Source of the DNA: Methylobacterium frigidaeris
GTDB taxonomy: Bacteria > Pseudomonadota > Alphaproteobacteria > Rhizobiales > Beijerinckiaceae
NCBI RefSeq assembly: GCF_022179185.1
Contig: NZ_BPQJ01000024.1
Location: 1 to 64,000 of the forward strand
Length of the DNA: 64,000 nucleotides
Direction: 5' to 3'
This document shows positions 8,893-17,679 of the stretch, one piece after another. The position numbers and the translations under genes are program-made. Below the pieces are notes generated by a model, which saw only the letters and a program-made list of their open reading frames with translations, did not search any database and was not told the DNA's origin. Within the stretch, counting starts at the first letter, position 1, and the number at the start of each line of letters is the position of its first letter.

Positions 8893-10326
8893 ATGAGGAC
8901 GGTGATCCAGGCCGGGCACGTGATCGCCTTCCAGGACGGTGGCCATCGCCATCTCAAGGGCGGGACGATCGTGATCGAGGACGACCGCATCGCCCATGTC
9001 GGCGGCGGCGCCTTCGAGGGCGAGGCGGACGAGGTGATCGACGCGCGGGACAAGGTCGTCACGCCGGGCTTCATCAACACGCATGCGCACTTAAGCGAAT
9101 CGCCGCTCGACCGCTCCTTCGTGGAGGATCGCGGGCCGCGGAACTTCTACCTGTCCGGCCTCTTCGAGTTCCTCACCGCCCGCGACGGGGCGATCACCGA
9201 GGCGGCGCGGCGCGCCTCCGTCGCCGCCTCGATGCCTGAGCTGATCCGCACCGGCACGACCACCATCGTCGAGATGGGGTTGCAGGGGCCATACGTCGCC
9301 GAACAGGCCGAGAAGGCGGGCCTGCGCGCCTATATCGGCGAGATGTACCGCTCCGGCCGCTGGTACACCGACGACGGCAAGAGCGTTCAGTACCAGTGGT
9401 GGGAGGATGACGGCGCCGCGGCGATGCAGCGGGCGGTCGATTTCATCACGGCGATCGACGGGCGCGCCGAGGGGCGCATCAAGGGCTTCCTGACCCCGGT
9501 CCAGGTCGACACCTGCTCGGAGGCGCTGCTGCGGCGCTCGCGGGCGGTCGCCACCGAGATGGGTGTGCCGCTGGCGCTGCACGTCTCGCAATCGGTGCCG
9601 GAATTCCAGGAGATGGTGCGCCGCAACGGCTGCTCGCCGGTCGAGTGGCTGGAGAAGATCGGCTTCCTCGGCAGCGACGTCATCCTCGGCCACGTCATCA
9701 TGCCGGGCGGGTCGAGCTGGACCAACTACCACGCCGACGACATCGGCATCCTGGCCGATACCGGGACCAACGTCGCCCACGCGGTCTGGGTGTTCGCCCG
9801 CCGCGGCATCGCGATGGAGAGCTACGCGCGCTATCTCGCCCGCGGGGTCAACATGACGCTCGCGACCGACACCTGCCCGCAGAGCATGATTGAGGCCCTG
9901 CGCTGGACCGCCGTCATCAGCAAGATCATGGACCGGCGCACGGAGGTCGCGACCGCGTCCGACGTGTTCAACTCGGCGACGCTCGCCGGCGCCAAGGCGC
10001 TCGGCCGCGACGACCTCGGCCGCATCGCGGACGGCGCCAAGGCCGACCTCCTGTTCTGGGAAGGCCGCAGCCTGTTCATGACGCCGATGCGCGATCCCGT
10101 GCGCAACATCGTCTACTCGGCCCAGGCCGAGGACCTGAACGCCACGATGGTCGACGGCCGCTTCATCATGCGGGACCGGGTCGTGCCCGGGTTCGACATC
10201 GCGGCGCTCACCGCCGACCTGCAGAGCGGGGCGGAATCGATGTGGGCCAACATGCACCGCGAGGACTGGGCCAAGCGCGACATCAACCAGCTCTCGCCGG
10301 AGAGCTACCCCGAATTCCGGCGCTGA
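8893..10326 (+). CDS. Cytoplasmic amidohydrolase (hydantoinase/AtzA-like)
   Basis: Metal-dependent amidohydrolase, 477 aa, without a signal peptide. The ligands are in the expected order: HAH in PGFINTHAHLSES, His in LALHVSQSVPE, His in VILGHVIM and Asp in LATDTCPQS. The small beta-sandwich domain is formed by both termini (GHVIAFQDGG and DLLFWEGRSL). GGGGG 5 nt before the ATG serves as RBS. It heads a collinear block with a peptide-type ABC importer and hyuAB, so it probably opens or deaminates an imported cyclic amide or ureide. Identity with the 0.3-kb amidohydrolase is low, and the two differ in location (no Tat signal here). Confidence 0.87.
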   Translation: MRTVIQAGHVIAFQDGGHRHLKGGTIVIEDDRIAHVGGGAFEGEADEVIDARDKVVTPGFINTHAHLSESPLDRSFVEDRGPRNFYLSGLFEFLTARDGAITEAARRASVAASMPELIRTGTTTIVEMGLQGPYVAEQAEKAGLRAYIGEMYRSGRWYTDDGKSVQYQWWEDDGAAAMQRAVDFITAIDGRAEGRIKGFLTPVQVDTCSEALLRRSRAVATEMGVPLALHVSQSVPEFQEMVRRNGCSPVEWLEKIGFLGSDVILGHVIMPGGSSWTNYHADDIGILADTGTNVAHAVWVFARRGIAMESYARYLARGVNMTLATDTCPQSMIEALRWTAVISKIMDRRTEVATASDVFNSATLAGAKALGRDDLGRIADGAKADLLFWEGRSLFMTPMRDPVRNIVYSAQAEDLNATMVDGRFIMRDRVVPGFDIAALTADLQSGAESMWANMHREDWAKRDINQLSPESYPEFRR

Positions 10327-10428
10327 TCGGCCGAGACGACCCGCCTTCACCGATGACGTCCTGCGGCCCCGGCCGCGGGACCGGACCTCGACTTCTCACG
10401 ACCCGGCCGCGCCGCGATGGGGATAGCA

Positions 10429-12003
10429 ATGACGCGCAAGAAACGGACGACCCTCGCCCTTTTGGCGACCTGCCTCGCGCTCGCCGGCGCGCCGGTACGG
10501 GCGAGCGACCTCAAGGTCGTGATGGAGAGCCGGCTCGGGAATCTCGATCCGATCCTCAGCGCCTCGCACCAGACCCGCGACCACGGCTACCTCATCTACG
10601 ACACGCTGTTTGCCCTCGACGCGAGCCAGGCCGTCCAACCACAGATGGTCGAAGGCTACACGGTCTCTCAGGACGGCAAGGTCTACACCTTCCGCTTGCG
10701 CGACGGCCTGACCTGGCACGACGGAAAGCCCGTGACCGCCGCCGACGTGGTCGCCTCGATCAAGCGCTGGGGCCAGCGCGACCGGATGGGCATGGCGCTC
10801 AAGTCGATCACCACCGACCTCGCGGCCCCGGACGACCGGACCTTCACCCTCACCCTGTCGCAGGCCTCCGGCGTCGTCCTCGAGGCCTTCGCCAAGCCGA
10901 GCGGCGTACCGCTCTTCATCATGCCGGCGCGCGTCGCGGCGACGCCGGTCACCGAGGCGATCACCGATTACACCGGCTCCGGCCCCTTCGTCTTCAAGGC
11001 CTCCGACTACCAGCCCGGCGTGCGCGCCATCTACGAGAAGAACCCGCGTTACGTGCCACGCAGCGAGGCGCCGAGCTGGTTTGCCGGCGCCAAGGTCGCC
11101 AAGGTCGACCGGATCGAGCGCATCGAGATGCCGGACCCGCTGACCGCCGTGAACGCGCTCAACAGCGGCGAGATCGACTACCTCCAGAACATCAACGTCG
11201 ACCTGATGCCCCTCGTCCAGACGAGCGAGGTGACGACCCGTCGCCTCGACGCACTCGGCTACCAGGTCAGCTACCGGCTCAACCACCTGCAGCCGCCCTT
11301 CACCAACAAGCTCGTGCGCCAGGCTGCCCTGTGGGCGATCGGGCAAAGCGAGATCATGCAGGCGCAGTTCGGCGATCCTGCGCATTACAGCCTGTGCGGA
11401 GCGGCGTTCGGCTGCGGCCTACCCTATGCGAGCGACGTCTCCGCCGCGATGGTGCTGAAGGCGGACCCCGCCAAGGCCAAGGCACTGCTGGCGGAAGCCC
11501 GCTACGACGGCACGCCGGTCGGCCTCATCCACATCTCGGACATCCCGTCCCTGTCCTCGGTCGCACCGGTGATGGCCCAGCAGCTGCGCGCGGCGGGCTT
11601 CAAGGTCGAGCTGCAGGCGATGGACTTCATGACCATGCTGTCGCGCCGCGCCAACCAGGGTCCGGTCTCCGCCGGCGGCTGGAGCATCTTCGTCACCAGT
11701 TGGCACAACACCGAGATCCAGGACCCCTTGCGCAACTTCATGATCGTCGCCGAGGGCAAGGGCGGCTATGCCGGCTGGGCCGACGTGCCGCAGATCGGCG
11801 CGCTCACCCGCGAGTTCCTGACGGCGACGAGCCTGGAAGAGCGCAAGGCGATCGCCGGCCGCATCCAGGGCATCGCCTACGACGAGGGCGTCTTCGCCCC
11901 GCTCGGCTCGTTCGCCAGGGTCAGCGGCTTCCGCAAGGATGTCGAGGGGGTGCTGGACGCGCCGGCCAACCTCTTCTGGAACATCTCGAAGAAGGGCCGC
12001 TGA
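10429..12003 (+). CDS. ABC transporter substrate-binding protein, family 5 (Dpp/Opp type)
   Basis: Periplasmic solute receptor of the SBP_bac_5 family, about 524 aa. A Sec signal peptide (TLALLATCLALAGAPVRA) precedes mature sequence SDLKVVMESRLGNLDPI. Family hallmarks include YTFRLRDGLTWHDGKPVTAADV near residue 90 and the VNALNSGEIDYLQ stretch. ATG 10429 is preferred over 10417 because GGGGAT lies 6-8 nt upstream and it gives a compact signal peptide. The gene is followed after 4 bp by a permease. Ligand unknown; the hyuAB context suggests a small peptide-like or cyclic amide compound. Confidence 0.9.
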   Translation: MTRKKRTTLALLATCLALAGAPVRASDLKVVMESRLGNLDPILSASHQTRDHGYLIYDTLFALDASQAVQPQMVEGYTVSQDGKVYTFRLRDGLTWHDGKPVTAADVVASIKRWGQRDRMGMALKSITTDLAAPDDRTFTLTLSQASGVVLEAFAKPSGVPLFIMPARVAATPVTEAITDYTGSGPFVFKASDYQPGVRAIYEKNPRYVPRSEAPSWFAGAKVAKVDRIERIEMPDPLTAVNALNSGEIDYLQNINVDLMPLVQTSEVTTRRLDALGYQVSYRLNHLQPPFTNKLVRQAALWAIGQSEIMQAQFGDPAHYSLCGAAFGCGLPYASDVSAAMVLKADPAKAKALLAEARYDGTPVGLIHISDIPSLSSVAPVMAQQLRAAGFKVELQAMDFMTMLSRRANQGPVSAGGWSIFVTSWHNTEIQDPLRNFMIVAEGKGGYAGWADVPQIGALTREFLTATSLEERKAIAGRIQGIAYDEGVFAPLGSFARVSGFRKDVEGVLDAPANLFWNISKKGR

Positions 12004-12007
12004 GGCG

Positions 12008-12949
12008 ATGCTCGGCTATCTCGCCCGGCGCGTCGCGATGACCCTGCCCGTGATGGGCGTGGTGGCCCTGATCGTGTTCGCGCTGCTGCACCTCGCGCCC
12101 GGCGACCCGGCCTCGATCATGGCGGGGGACGCCGCGTCCCCGGCGGAGCTCGCCGAGATCCGGGCACGGCTCGGCCTCGACGCGCCGCTCGCGGTGCAGT
12201 TCGTCACCTGGCTCGGCCAGATCCTCCAGGGCAATCTCGGCCTCTCCCTCCACTCCCACAAGCCGGTGGCGGAGATGATTGGGAGCCGCCTGGGGCCGAC
12301 GCTCTCGCTCGCGGTGGCGACCGTGACGGTCTCGCTCCTCGTCGCGATCCCGATGGGCGTCTACGCCGCCTGGCGGCGCGGGCGGCTCAGCGACCGCCTG
12401 GTGATGGCGGTGGCGGTGCTCGGCTTCTCGACGCCGGTCTTTGTGGTGGGCTACGGGCTGATCTACCTGCTCTCGCTCAAGGCGGGCTGGTTCCCGGTGC
12501 AGGGCTTCACCGCCCTCACCATCGATCCGATCCGCTTCCTGCGCACCGCCACCCTGCCGACCCTGACCCTGTCCACGGTCTACATCGCGCTCGTCGCCCG
12601 CATCACCCGCTCCAGCGTGCTGGAGGTGCTGGGCGAGGATTTCGTCCGCACCGCCCGCGCCAAGGGCGTGCCCGAGGCGAGGATCGTCCTGCGCCACGCG
12701 CTGCGCAACGCCGCGGTGCCGATCGTCACGGTGGTCGGGTCCGGCGCCGCCTTCCTGATCGGCGGGGTCGTCGTCACCGAGAGCGTGTTCAATATCCCGG
12801 GGCTCGGCCGCCTCGTCGTCGAATCGGTCCTCGCGCGCGACTACCCGCTGATCCAGAGCCTGATCCTGCTCCTGTCGCTGGTCTACATCCTGATCAACCT
12901 CGCGGTCGACGTGCTCTACACGGTGTTCGACCCGCGGATCCGGTACTGA
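12008..12949 (+). CDS. ABC transporter permease, DppB-like
   Basis: Integral membrane subunit, 313 aa, with the typical N-terminus LGYLARRVAMTLPVMGVVAL and the family phrase LAPGDPASIMAG before the first periplasmic loop. The cytoplasmic EAA-type coupling loop is seen at VRTARAKGVPEARIVLRHAL near residue 215. About six membrane spans are predicted, the last ending near the C-terminus (FDPRIRY, the standard DppB-type tail). It starts 4 bp after the binding-protein stop, indicating cotranscription. Confidence 0.93.
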   Translation: MLGYLARRVAMTLPVMGVVALIVFALLHLAPGDPASIMAGDAASPAELAEIRARLGLDAPLAVQFVTWLGQILQGNLGLSLHSHKPVAEMIGSRLGPTLSLAVATVTVSLLVAIPMGVYAAWRRGRLSDRLVMAVAVLGFSTPVFVVGYGLIYLLSLKAGWFPVQGFTALTIDPIRFLRTATLPTLTLSTVYIALVARITRSSVLEVLGEDFVRTARAKGVPEARIVLRHALRNAAVPIVTVVGSGAAFLIGGVVVTESVFNIPGLGRLVVESVLARDYPLIQSLILLLSLVYILINLAVDVLYTVFDPRIRY

Positions 12950-12960
12950 GAACAACCTGC

Positions 12961-13017
12961 TTTACCGCATCGTCTTCTCGAAGTCCCGGTCCGCCGCGAT
13001 GTCCGGTGCGGGATGCG
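12961..13017 (-). repeat. Degenerate copy of Rhizobiales-type palindromic intergenic repeat
   Basis: Read on the minus strand, this permease-permease gap ends with ATGCGGTAAA, preceded by ACCGGGACTTCGAGAAGA. It matches the core of the complete repeat at 35851-35956 (ACCGGCTCGTCGAAGAAA followed by ATGCGGTAAA). The outer TTAGAGC/GCTCTAA ends are not preserved. It fills most of the 82-bp spacer between the two permease genes. Confidence 0.5.
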
Positions 13018-13031
13018 AAGGGTGAAAATCC

Positions 13032-13901
13032 ATGTCAGCCCTCACGACCACAGGTTCGCCGCCGCACCACGGCGGGCGGCGGTTCCTGCCGCGCGGCCAC
13101 GGGCTCTCCGCCTGCGCCGCCCTGGTGCTGCTCGTCATCGGGCTCTCCGCCCTCATCGGGCCGCTCGTCATCGCCGCCGACCCGCTCCACATCGATCCGG
13201 TGAACCGGCTCAAGCTGCCCTCGGCGGCGTTCTGGTTCGGCACCGACGCGATGGGGCGCGACGTCTTCGCCCGCGTCGTCTACGGCGCCCGGACCTCGCT
13301 CCTCGTCGGGCTGGCCTCGGCCGCTTTGTCCCTGGTCCTCGGCACGCTGATCGGGCTCCTGGCGGGGTACTTCCGGCTCCTCGACGGCGTCGTGATGCGG
13401 GTGATGGACGGCATCATGGCGATCCCCTCGATCGTGCTCGCCGTGGCCCTCGTGGCGGTGACCGGGGCCAATCTCGGCACCGTCCTCCTGGCGATCGTGC
13501 TGCCGGACTTCCCCCGGGTGGTCCGGCTGGTGCGCGGCGTCATCCTGGGCCTGCGGCAGGAGGCCTATGTCGAGGCGGCGATCTCGCTCGCCACCCCGAC
13601 CTGGCGGATCCTGCTGCGCCACATGCTGCCCAACACCCTGGCGCCGCTGATCGTGCAGGGCAGCTTCCTGGTCGCCTCGGCGGTGCTGACCGAGGCGGTG
13701 CTGAGCTTCCTCGGGGTCGGCCTGCCGCCGGAGGTGCCGTCCTGGGGCAACGTGATCGCCGAGGGGCGGACCTACTTCCAGATCCGGCCCGGCCTGATCT
13801 TCTTCCCCGGCCTGTTCCTCGCCCTCACGGTGCTCAGCATCAACCTGATCGGCGATGCCCTGCGCGACGCCCTCGACCCGAAGCTCGCGACGAGGCGCTG
13901 A
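13032..13901 (+). CDS. ABC transporter permease, DppC-like
   Basis: Second membrane subunit of the importer, 289 aa. It shows the DppC hallmarks FWFGTDAMGRDVFARVVYGA near residue 60, the EAA loop (YVEAAISLATPTWRILLRHM) near residue 180, and LSFLGVGLPPEVPSWG near residue 230. It ends DALRDALDPKLATRR, the standard family tail. The next gene starts 2 bp after the stop. Confidence 0.93.
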   Translation: MSALTTTGSPPHHGGRRFLPRGHGLSACAALVLLVIGLSALIGPLVIAADPLHIDPVNRLKLPSAAFWFGTDAMGRDVFARVVYGARTSLLVGLASAALSLVLGTLIGLLAGYFRLLDGVVMRVMDGIMAIPSIVLAVALVAVTGANLGTVLLAIVLPDFPRVVRLVRGVILGLRQEAYVEAAISLATPTWRILLRHMLPNTLAPLIVQGSFLVASAVLTEAVLSFLGVGLPPEVPSWGNVIAEGRTYFQIRPGLIFFPGLFLALTVLSINLIGDALRDALDPKLATRR

Positions 13902-13903
13902 CC

Positions 13904-15562
13904 ATGACTGCCCCCGCACCCGCCGAGGTCCTGCGCATCGAGGGCCTCACCGTCTCTCTCAAGGCGACGGGCCAGCCCACCGTCGCCGACCTCTCGCTCG
14001 CCGTGCGGGCGGGCGAGACCCTGTGCGTCGTCGGCGAATCCGGTTCCGGCAAGTCCGTGACCTCGCTCGCCGTGATGGGTCTCCTCGATCCCGCCGCCCT
14101 CGCGGTCACGGCGGGGCGGATCACGGTCGACGGCGAGGACGTGCTGGCGGCGTCGCCGGAGCAGTTACGCCGGATGCGCGCCACCCGGATGTCGATGGTG
14201 TTCCAGGAGCCGATGACCGCCCTGAACCCGGTCGAGACCGTCGGGGCGCAGGTCGAGGAGGTGCTGAAGGTGCACGGGATCGGCGATGCCGCCGCCCGCC
14301 GCCGCCAGGTGCTCGAGATGTTCGCCTCCGTGCACCTGCCGAACCCGGAGCGCATCCACGCCTCCTATCCCCACCAGCTCTCGGGCGGCCAGCGCCAGCG
14401 CATCGTGATCTCCATGGCGCTGATCCTGCGGCCGAAGCTCTTGATCGCCGACGAGCCGACCACGGCCCTCGACGTCACCACCCAGCGCCAGATCCTGCTG
14501 CTGATCCGCGAATTGCAGGAGCGCTTCGGCACCGCCGTCCTGTTCATCACCCACGATTTCGGCGTGGTGTCGGAGATCGCCGACCGCATCGTGGTGATGA
14601 ATCGCGGCCGGATGGTCGAGATCGGCAGCCGCGACGACGTCCTGGCGCGGCCGAGCCAATCCTATACCCGGATGCTGGTGGCCTCCGTGCCGAGCCTGGT
14701 GCCGCCGGAGCGCGCGCCCGGCGGCGGTTCCGAGGTCCTGACGGTGGCGGGACTCGCGAAGAGCTACGGCCAGACCCGCGGTCTCGGCGGGATACTGCGG
14801 CGCAAGGCCGGCGTCGCGGCGCTCCACCCCACCGACATGCGGCTCGCCCGCGGCGAGATCCTCGGCATCGTCGGCGAATCCGGCTCGGGCAAGACGACGC
14901 TCGCCCGCTGCATCATGCGGCTCGTCCCGCCCTCCTCGGGCTCGATCCGCCTCGACGGCACCGAGATCGCCGGCCTGTCGAACGCCGCCTTGCGCCCGCA
15001 CCGGCGCCGGTTGCAGATCGTGTTCCAGGATCCGTTCCGCTCGCTCAACGCGCGAATGCGGGTGCGCGACCTGATCGCCGAGGGCCCGCTCAATTTCGGC
15101 GTCTCCCGCGAGGCGGCCTATGCCCGGGCCGGCGAGCTCCTCGAACGGGTCGGCCTGTCGCGGGAGATGCTCGGGCGCTTCCCGCACCAGTTCTCCGGCG
15201 GGCAGCGCCAGCGCATCGCCATCGCCCGCGCCCTGGCGCTCGAGCCCGACGTGCTCGTCGCCGACGAGTCGGTCTCGGCGCTCGACGTCTCAGTGCAGAG
15301 CCAGGTGCTCGCGCTCCTGCGCGGCATCTGCGACGAGAGCGGCGTCGGCATCCTGTTCATCACCCACGACCTGCGGGTGGCCGCCCAGATCTGCGACCGG
15401 ATCGCGGTGATGCGCCGGGGCGAGGTGGTCGAGACCGGCACCGCCGCCGCCGTGCTCGCCGCCCCCACCCATCCCTACACCCGCGAGCTGATCGCCGCCG
15501 CCCCGGGACGGGGCTGGAACTTCGCGGAGTTCCGGGCCGAGCCGCAGGCCGCCGCCCTGTGA
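13904..15562 (+). CDS. Dual ABC ATPase (fused DppD-DppF type)
   Basis: 552-aa protein with two complete ABC cassettes in tandem, supplying both ATPases of the importer in one chain. Half 1 has Walker A GESGSGKS near residue 45, signature LSGGQRQR near residue 160 and Walker B LLIADEPT. Half 2 has GESGSGKT near residue 327, FSGGQRQR and VLVADESVSALDVS. The second Walker B ends DES rather than DEP, common in DppF-type halves. The C-terminus carries the oligopeptide-ABC tail HPYTRELIAAAPG. ATG 13904 lies 2 bp after the permease stop. Confidence 0.93.
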   Translation: MTAPAPAEVLRIEGLTVSLKATGQPTVADLSLAVRAGETLCVVGESGSGKSVTSLAVMGLLDPAALAVTAGRITVDGEDVLAASPEQLRRMRATRMSMVFQEPMTALNPVETVGAQVEEVLKVHGIGDAAARRRQVLEMFASVHLPNPERIHASYPHQLSGGQRQRIVISMALILRPKLLIADEPTTALDVTTQRQILLLIRELQERFGTAVLFITHDFGVVSEIADRIVVMNRGRMVEIGSRDDVLARPSQSYTRMLVASVPSLVPPERAPGGGSEVLTVAGLAKSYGQTRGLGGILRRKAGVAALHPTDMRLARGEILGIVGESGSGKTTLARCIMRLVPPSSGSIRLDGTEIAGLSNAALRPHRRRLQIVFQDPFRSLNARMRVRDLIAEGPLNFGVSREAAYARAGELLERVGLSREMLGRFPHQFSGGQRQRIAIARALALEPDVLVADESVSALDVSVQSQVLALLRGICDESGVGILFITHDLRVAAQICDRIAVMRRGEVVETGTAAAVLAAPTHPYTRELIAAAPGRGWNFAEFRAEPQAAAL

Positions 15563-15600
15563 CGGGCCGCGCGCAACCACACCACCCCAAGGGAGGCCTG

Positions 15601-17679
15601 ATGAAGACGATCGGTGTCGATGTCGGCGGCACGTTCACGGACCTCGCCCTGTGCGACGTCGGAAACGGCGAGGTCGTCATCCACAAGGTCGCGACGACCC
15701 CGCACGACCCGTCCGAGGGCGTGGTGCAGGGCGTGCGCGAAGTGTGCGCCCGGGCCGGGACCGAGCCGGGGGAGATCGCCTACGTCTTCCACGGCACGAC
15801 GACCGCGACCAACGCCGTTCTGGAGAACAAGCTCGCCCGGGCCGGGATGATCACCAATGCGGGCTTTCGCGACATCCTGCATATCGGGCGCCACCAGCGG
15901 GTCGAGCATTACTCGATCCGGCAGGAGCTGCCCTGGCAGAGCCGCCCGCCGATCGCCCGCCGGCACCGCAAGACCGTGGCCGGACGCCTCGTCCCGCCGA
16001 CCGGGGCGGAACTCGTGCCCCTCGACGAGGCCGGGGTGGGCCGCGCCGCCGAGGAGCTGAAGGCGGAAGGGGTCGAGGCGGTCGCGATCTGCTTCCTGTT
16101 CTCGTTCCTGAACCCGGCGCACGAGGAGCGCGCCCGCGCCATCGTCGAGGCGGTGATGCCGGAGGCCTTCGTCACCACCTCCTCGTCCGTCTCGCCGCAA
16201 TTCCGCGAGTTCGAGCGCTTCACCACCGCGGCGCTCGCCGCCGCCATCGGCCCGAAGGTCCGGCGCTACATCGCGAACCTCGAATCCGCCCTGGCGCGGC
16301 TCGGCGTCACCGGCGAGCTGCGGATCATGGCCTCGAACGGAGGCGCTGCCACCGCCCGGATGGTGAGCGAGAAGCCGGCCCTGACGCTGCTCTCGGGCCT
16401 CGCCGCCGGGGTGCTCGGCGGCCGCTGGGTCGGCGAGCGGATGGACCGGCACGACCTCATCACCCTCGATATCGGCGGCACCTCGGCGGATATCAGCCTG
16501 ATCCGGGAGGGCCGCTTCGCCGAGACCGACGCGCGCTCGACGGCGCTCGCCGGCTTTCCCCTGCTCCTGCCGATGATCGACGTGCACACGATCGGGGCCG
16601 GCGGCGGCTCGATCGCCCATCTCGACCGGGGCGGCGCCTTCCGGGTCGGCCCGCGCAGCGCCGGCGCCGTGCCGGGCCCCGCCGCCTACGGCAAGGGCGG
16701 CGACGCGCCGACGGTGACGGATGCCCACGTCGTCCTCGGCCATCTCGACCCGGAGGATTTCGTCGCCGGGGACCTGCGCCTCGATCCCGAGGCGGCGGTC
16801 CGGGTCGTCGGGGATCTCGCCGGCCGCCTCGGGCTGCCGCTGCACGAGGCCGCCGAGGGCATCCTGACGGTGCTCAACGCCAACATGGCGAACGCGATCC
16901 GCTCCCGGACGGTCCAGAAGGGCCTCGATCCGCGCGGCTTCGCCCTGATGGCGATGGGCGGGGCCGGTCCGCTCCACGGCGCGGCGGTGGCGCAGATGCT
17001 CGCGATCCCGGAGGTGATCGTGCCGCCCTATCCGGGCATCACCTCGGCGCTCGGGCTCCTCACCACGGATCTCAAGTACGATGCGATCCGCACCCAGTTC
17101 CAGGTCTCGGACAGCCTCGACATCGCCCGCCTGACGGAGGGCTTCGCCGCGATGGAGGCCGAGCTCGCCGGGCTCTTCTCCGCCGACCGGGTGCCGGCGG
17201 AGCGGGTGCGCACCACCCGCACCGGCGACCTGCGCTATCTCGGCCAGGGCTACGAGCTCTCGATCGACTTTCCCTCGGGGGCCCTCGACGCGGCGGGGCT
17301 CGACGCGGTCTGGCGGTCGTTCCACGACAGGCACGCCGCCGAGTACGGCCACGCCTTCCCGGGCAGCCCGATCGAGATCGTCAACATCCGGGTCGCCGGC
17401 ACCGGCCTGCTGCGCAAGCTGCCCGGCCTCGCCGCGCCGGCGGGCGGCTCGCTCGACGCCGCGGAGCTGCGCCGGGGCCGCTGCCTGTTCCGGATCGGAG
17501 GCCGGCTCACGCCCTGCGACACGCCGTTCTACCGGCGCGAGGCTCTGCCGGTCGGCGCGGCCGTGGCGGGCCCCGCCATCATCGTCCAGCAGGACAGCAC
17601 CACCCTGGTGCCGCCCGGGGCCCGCGCCGGCGTGCACCCTTCCGGCAGCCTCGTCATCACCCTGGGAGACGCCGCATGA
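15601..17679 (+). CDS. hyuA: Hydantoinase/oxoprolinase subunit A
   Basis: ATP-dependent N-methylhydantoinase/5-oxoprolinase-type A subunit, 692 aa. The N-terminal actin-like ATPase motif GVDVGGTFTDLALCD is at residues 4-18, a second phosphate loop ITLDIGGTSADISLI lies near residue 290, and MGGAGPLHGAAVA sits near residue 457. The C-terminus shows GYELSIDF and a GPAIIVQQDSTTLVPPG ending typical of HyuA. It overlaps hyuB by 4 bp (ATGA), so translation is coupled. With HyuB it hydrolyses a cyclic amide using ATP in the cytosol; exact substrate unknown. Confidence 0.93.
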   Translation: MKTIGVDVGGTFTDLALCDVGNGEVVIHKVATTPHDPSEGVVQGVREVCARAGTEPGEIAYVFHGTTTATNAVLENKLARAGMITNAGFRDILHIGRHQRVEHYSIRQELPWQSRPPIARRHRKTVAGRLVPPTGAELVPLDEAGVGRAAEELKAEGVEAVAICFLFSFLNPAHEERARAIVEAVMPEAFVTTSSSVSPQFREFERFTTAALAAAIGPKVRRYIANLESALARLGVTGELRIMASNGGAATARMVSEKPALTLLSGLAAGVLGGRWVGERMDRHDLITLDIGGTSADISLIREGRFAETDARSTALAGFPLLLPMIDVHTIGAGGGSIAHLDRGGAFRVGPRSAGAVPGPAAYGKGGDAPTVTDAHVVLGHLDPEDFVAGDLRLDPEAAVRVVGDLAGRLGLPLHEAAEGILTVLNANMANAIRSRTVQKGLDPRGFALMAMGGAGPLHGAAVAQMLAIPEVIVPPYPGITSALGLLTTDLKYDAIRTQFQVSDSLDIARLTEGFAAMEAELAGLFSADRVPAERVRTTRTGDLRYLGQGYELSIDFPSGALDAAGLDAVWRSFHDRHAAEYGHAFPGSPIEIVNIRVAGTGLLRKLPGLAAPAGGSLDAAELRRGRCLFRIGGRLTPCDTPFYRREALPVGAAVAGPAIIVQQDSTTLVPPGARAGVHPSGSLVITLGDAA

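Noticed and set aside
15475..17637. 720-codon minus-strand frame over hyuA
   Set aside because: Shadow of hyuA, which has full ATPase motifs and translational coupling to hyuB.
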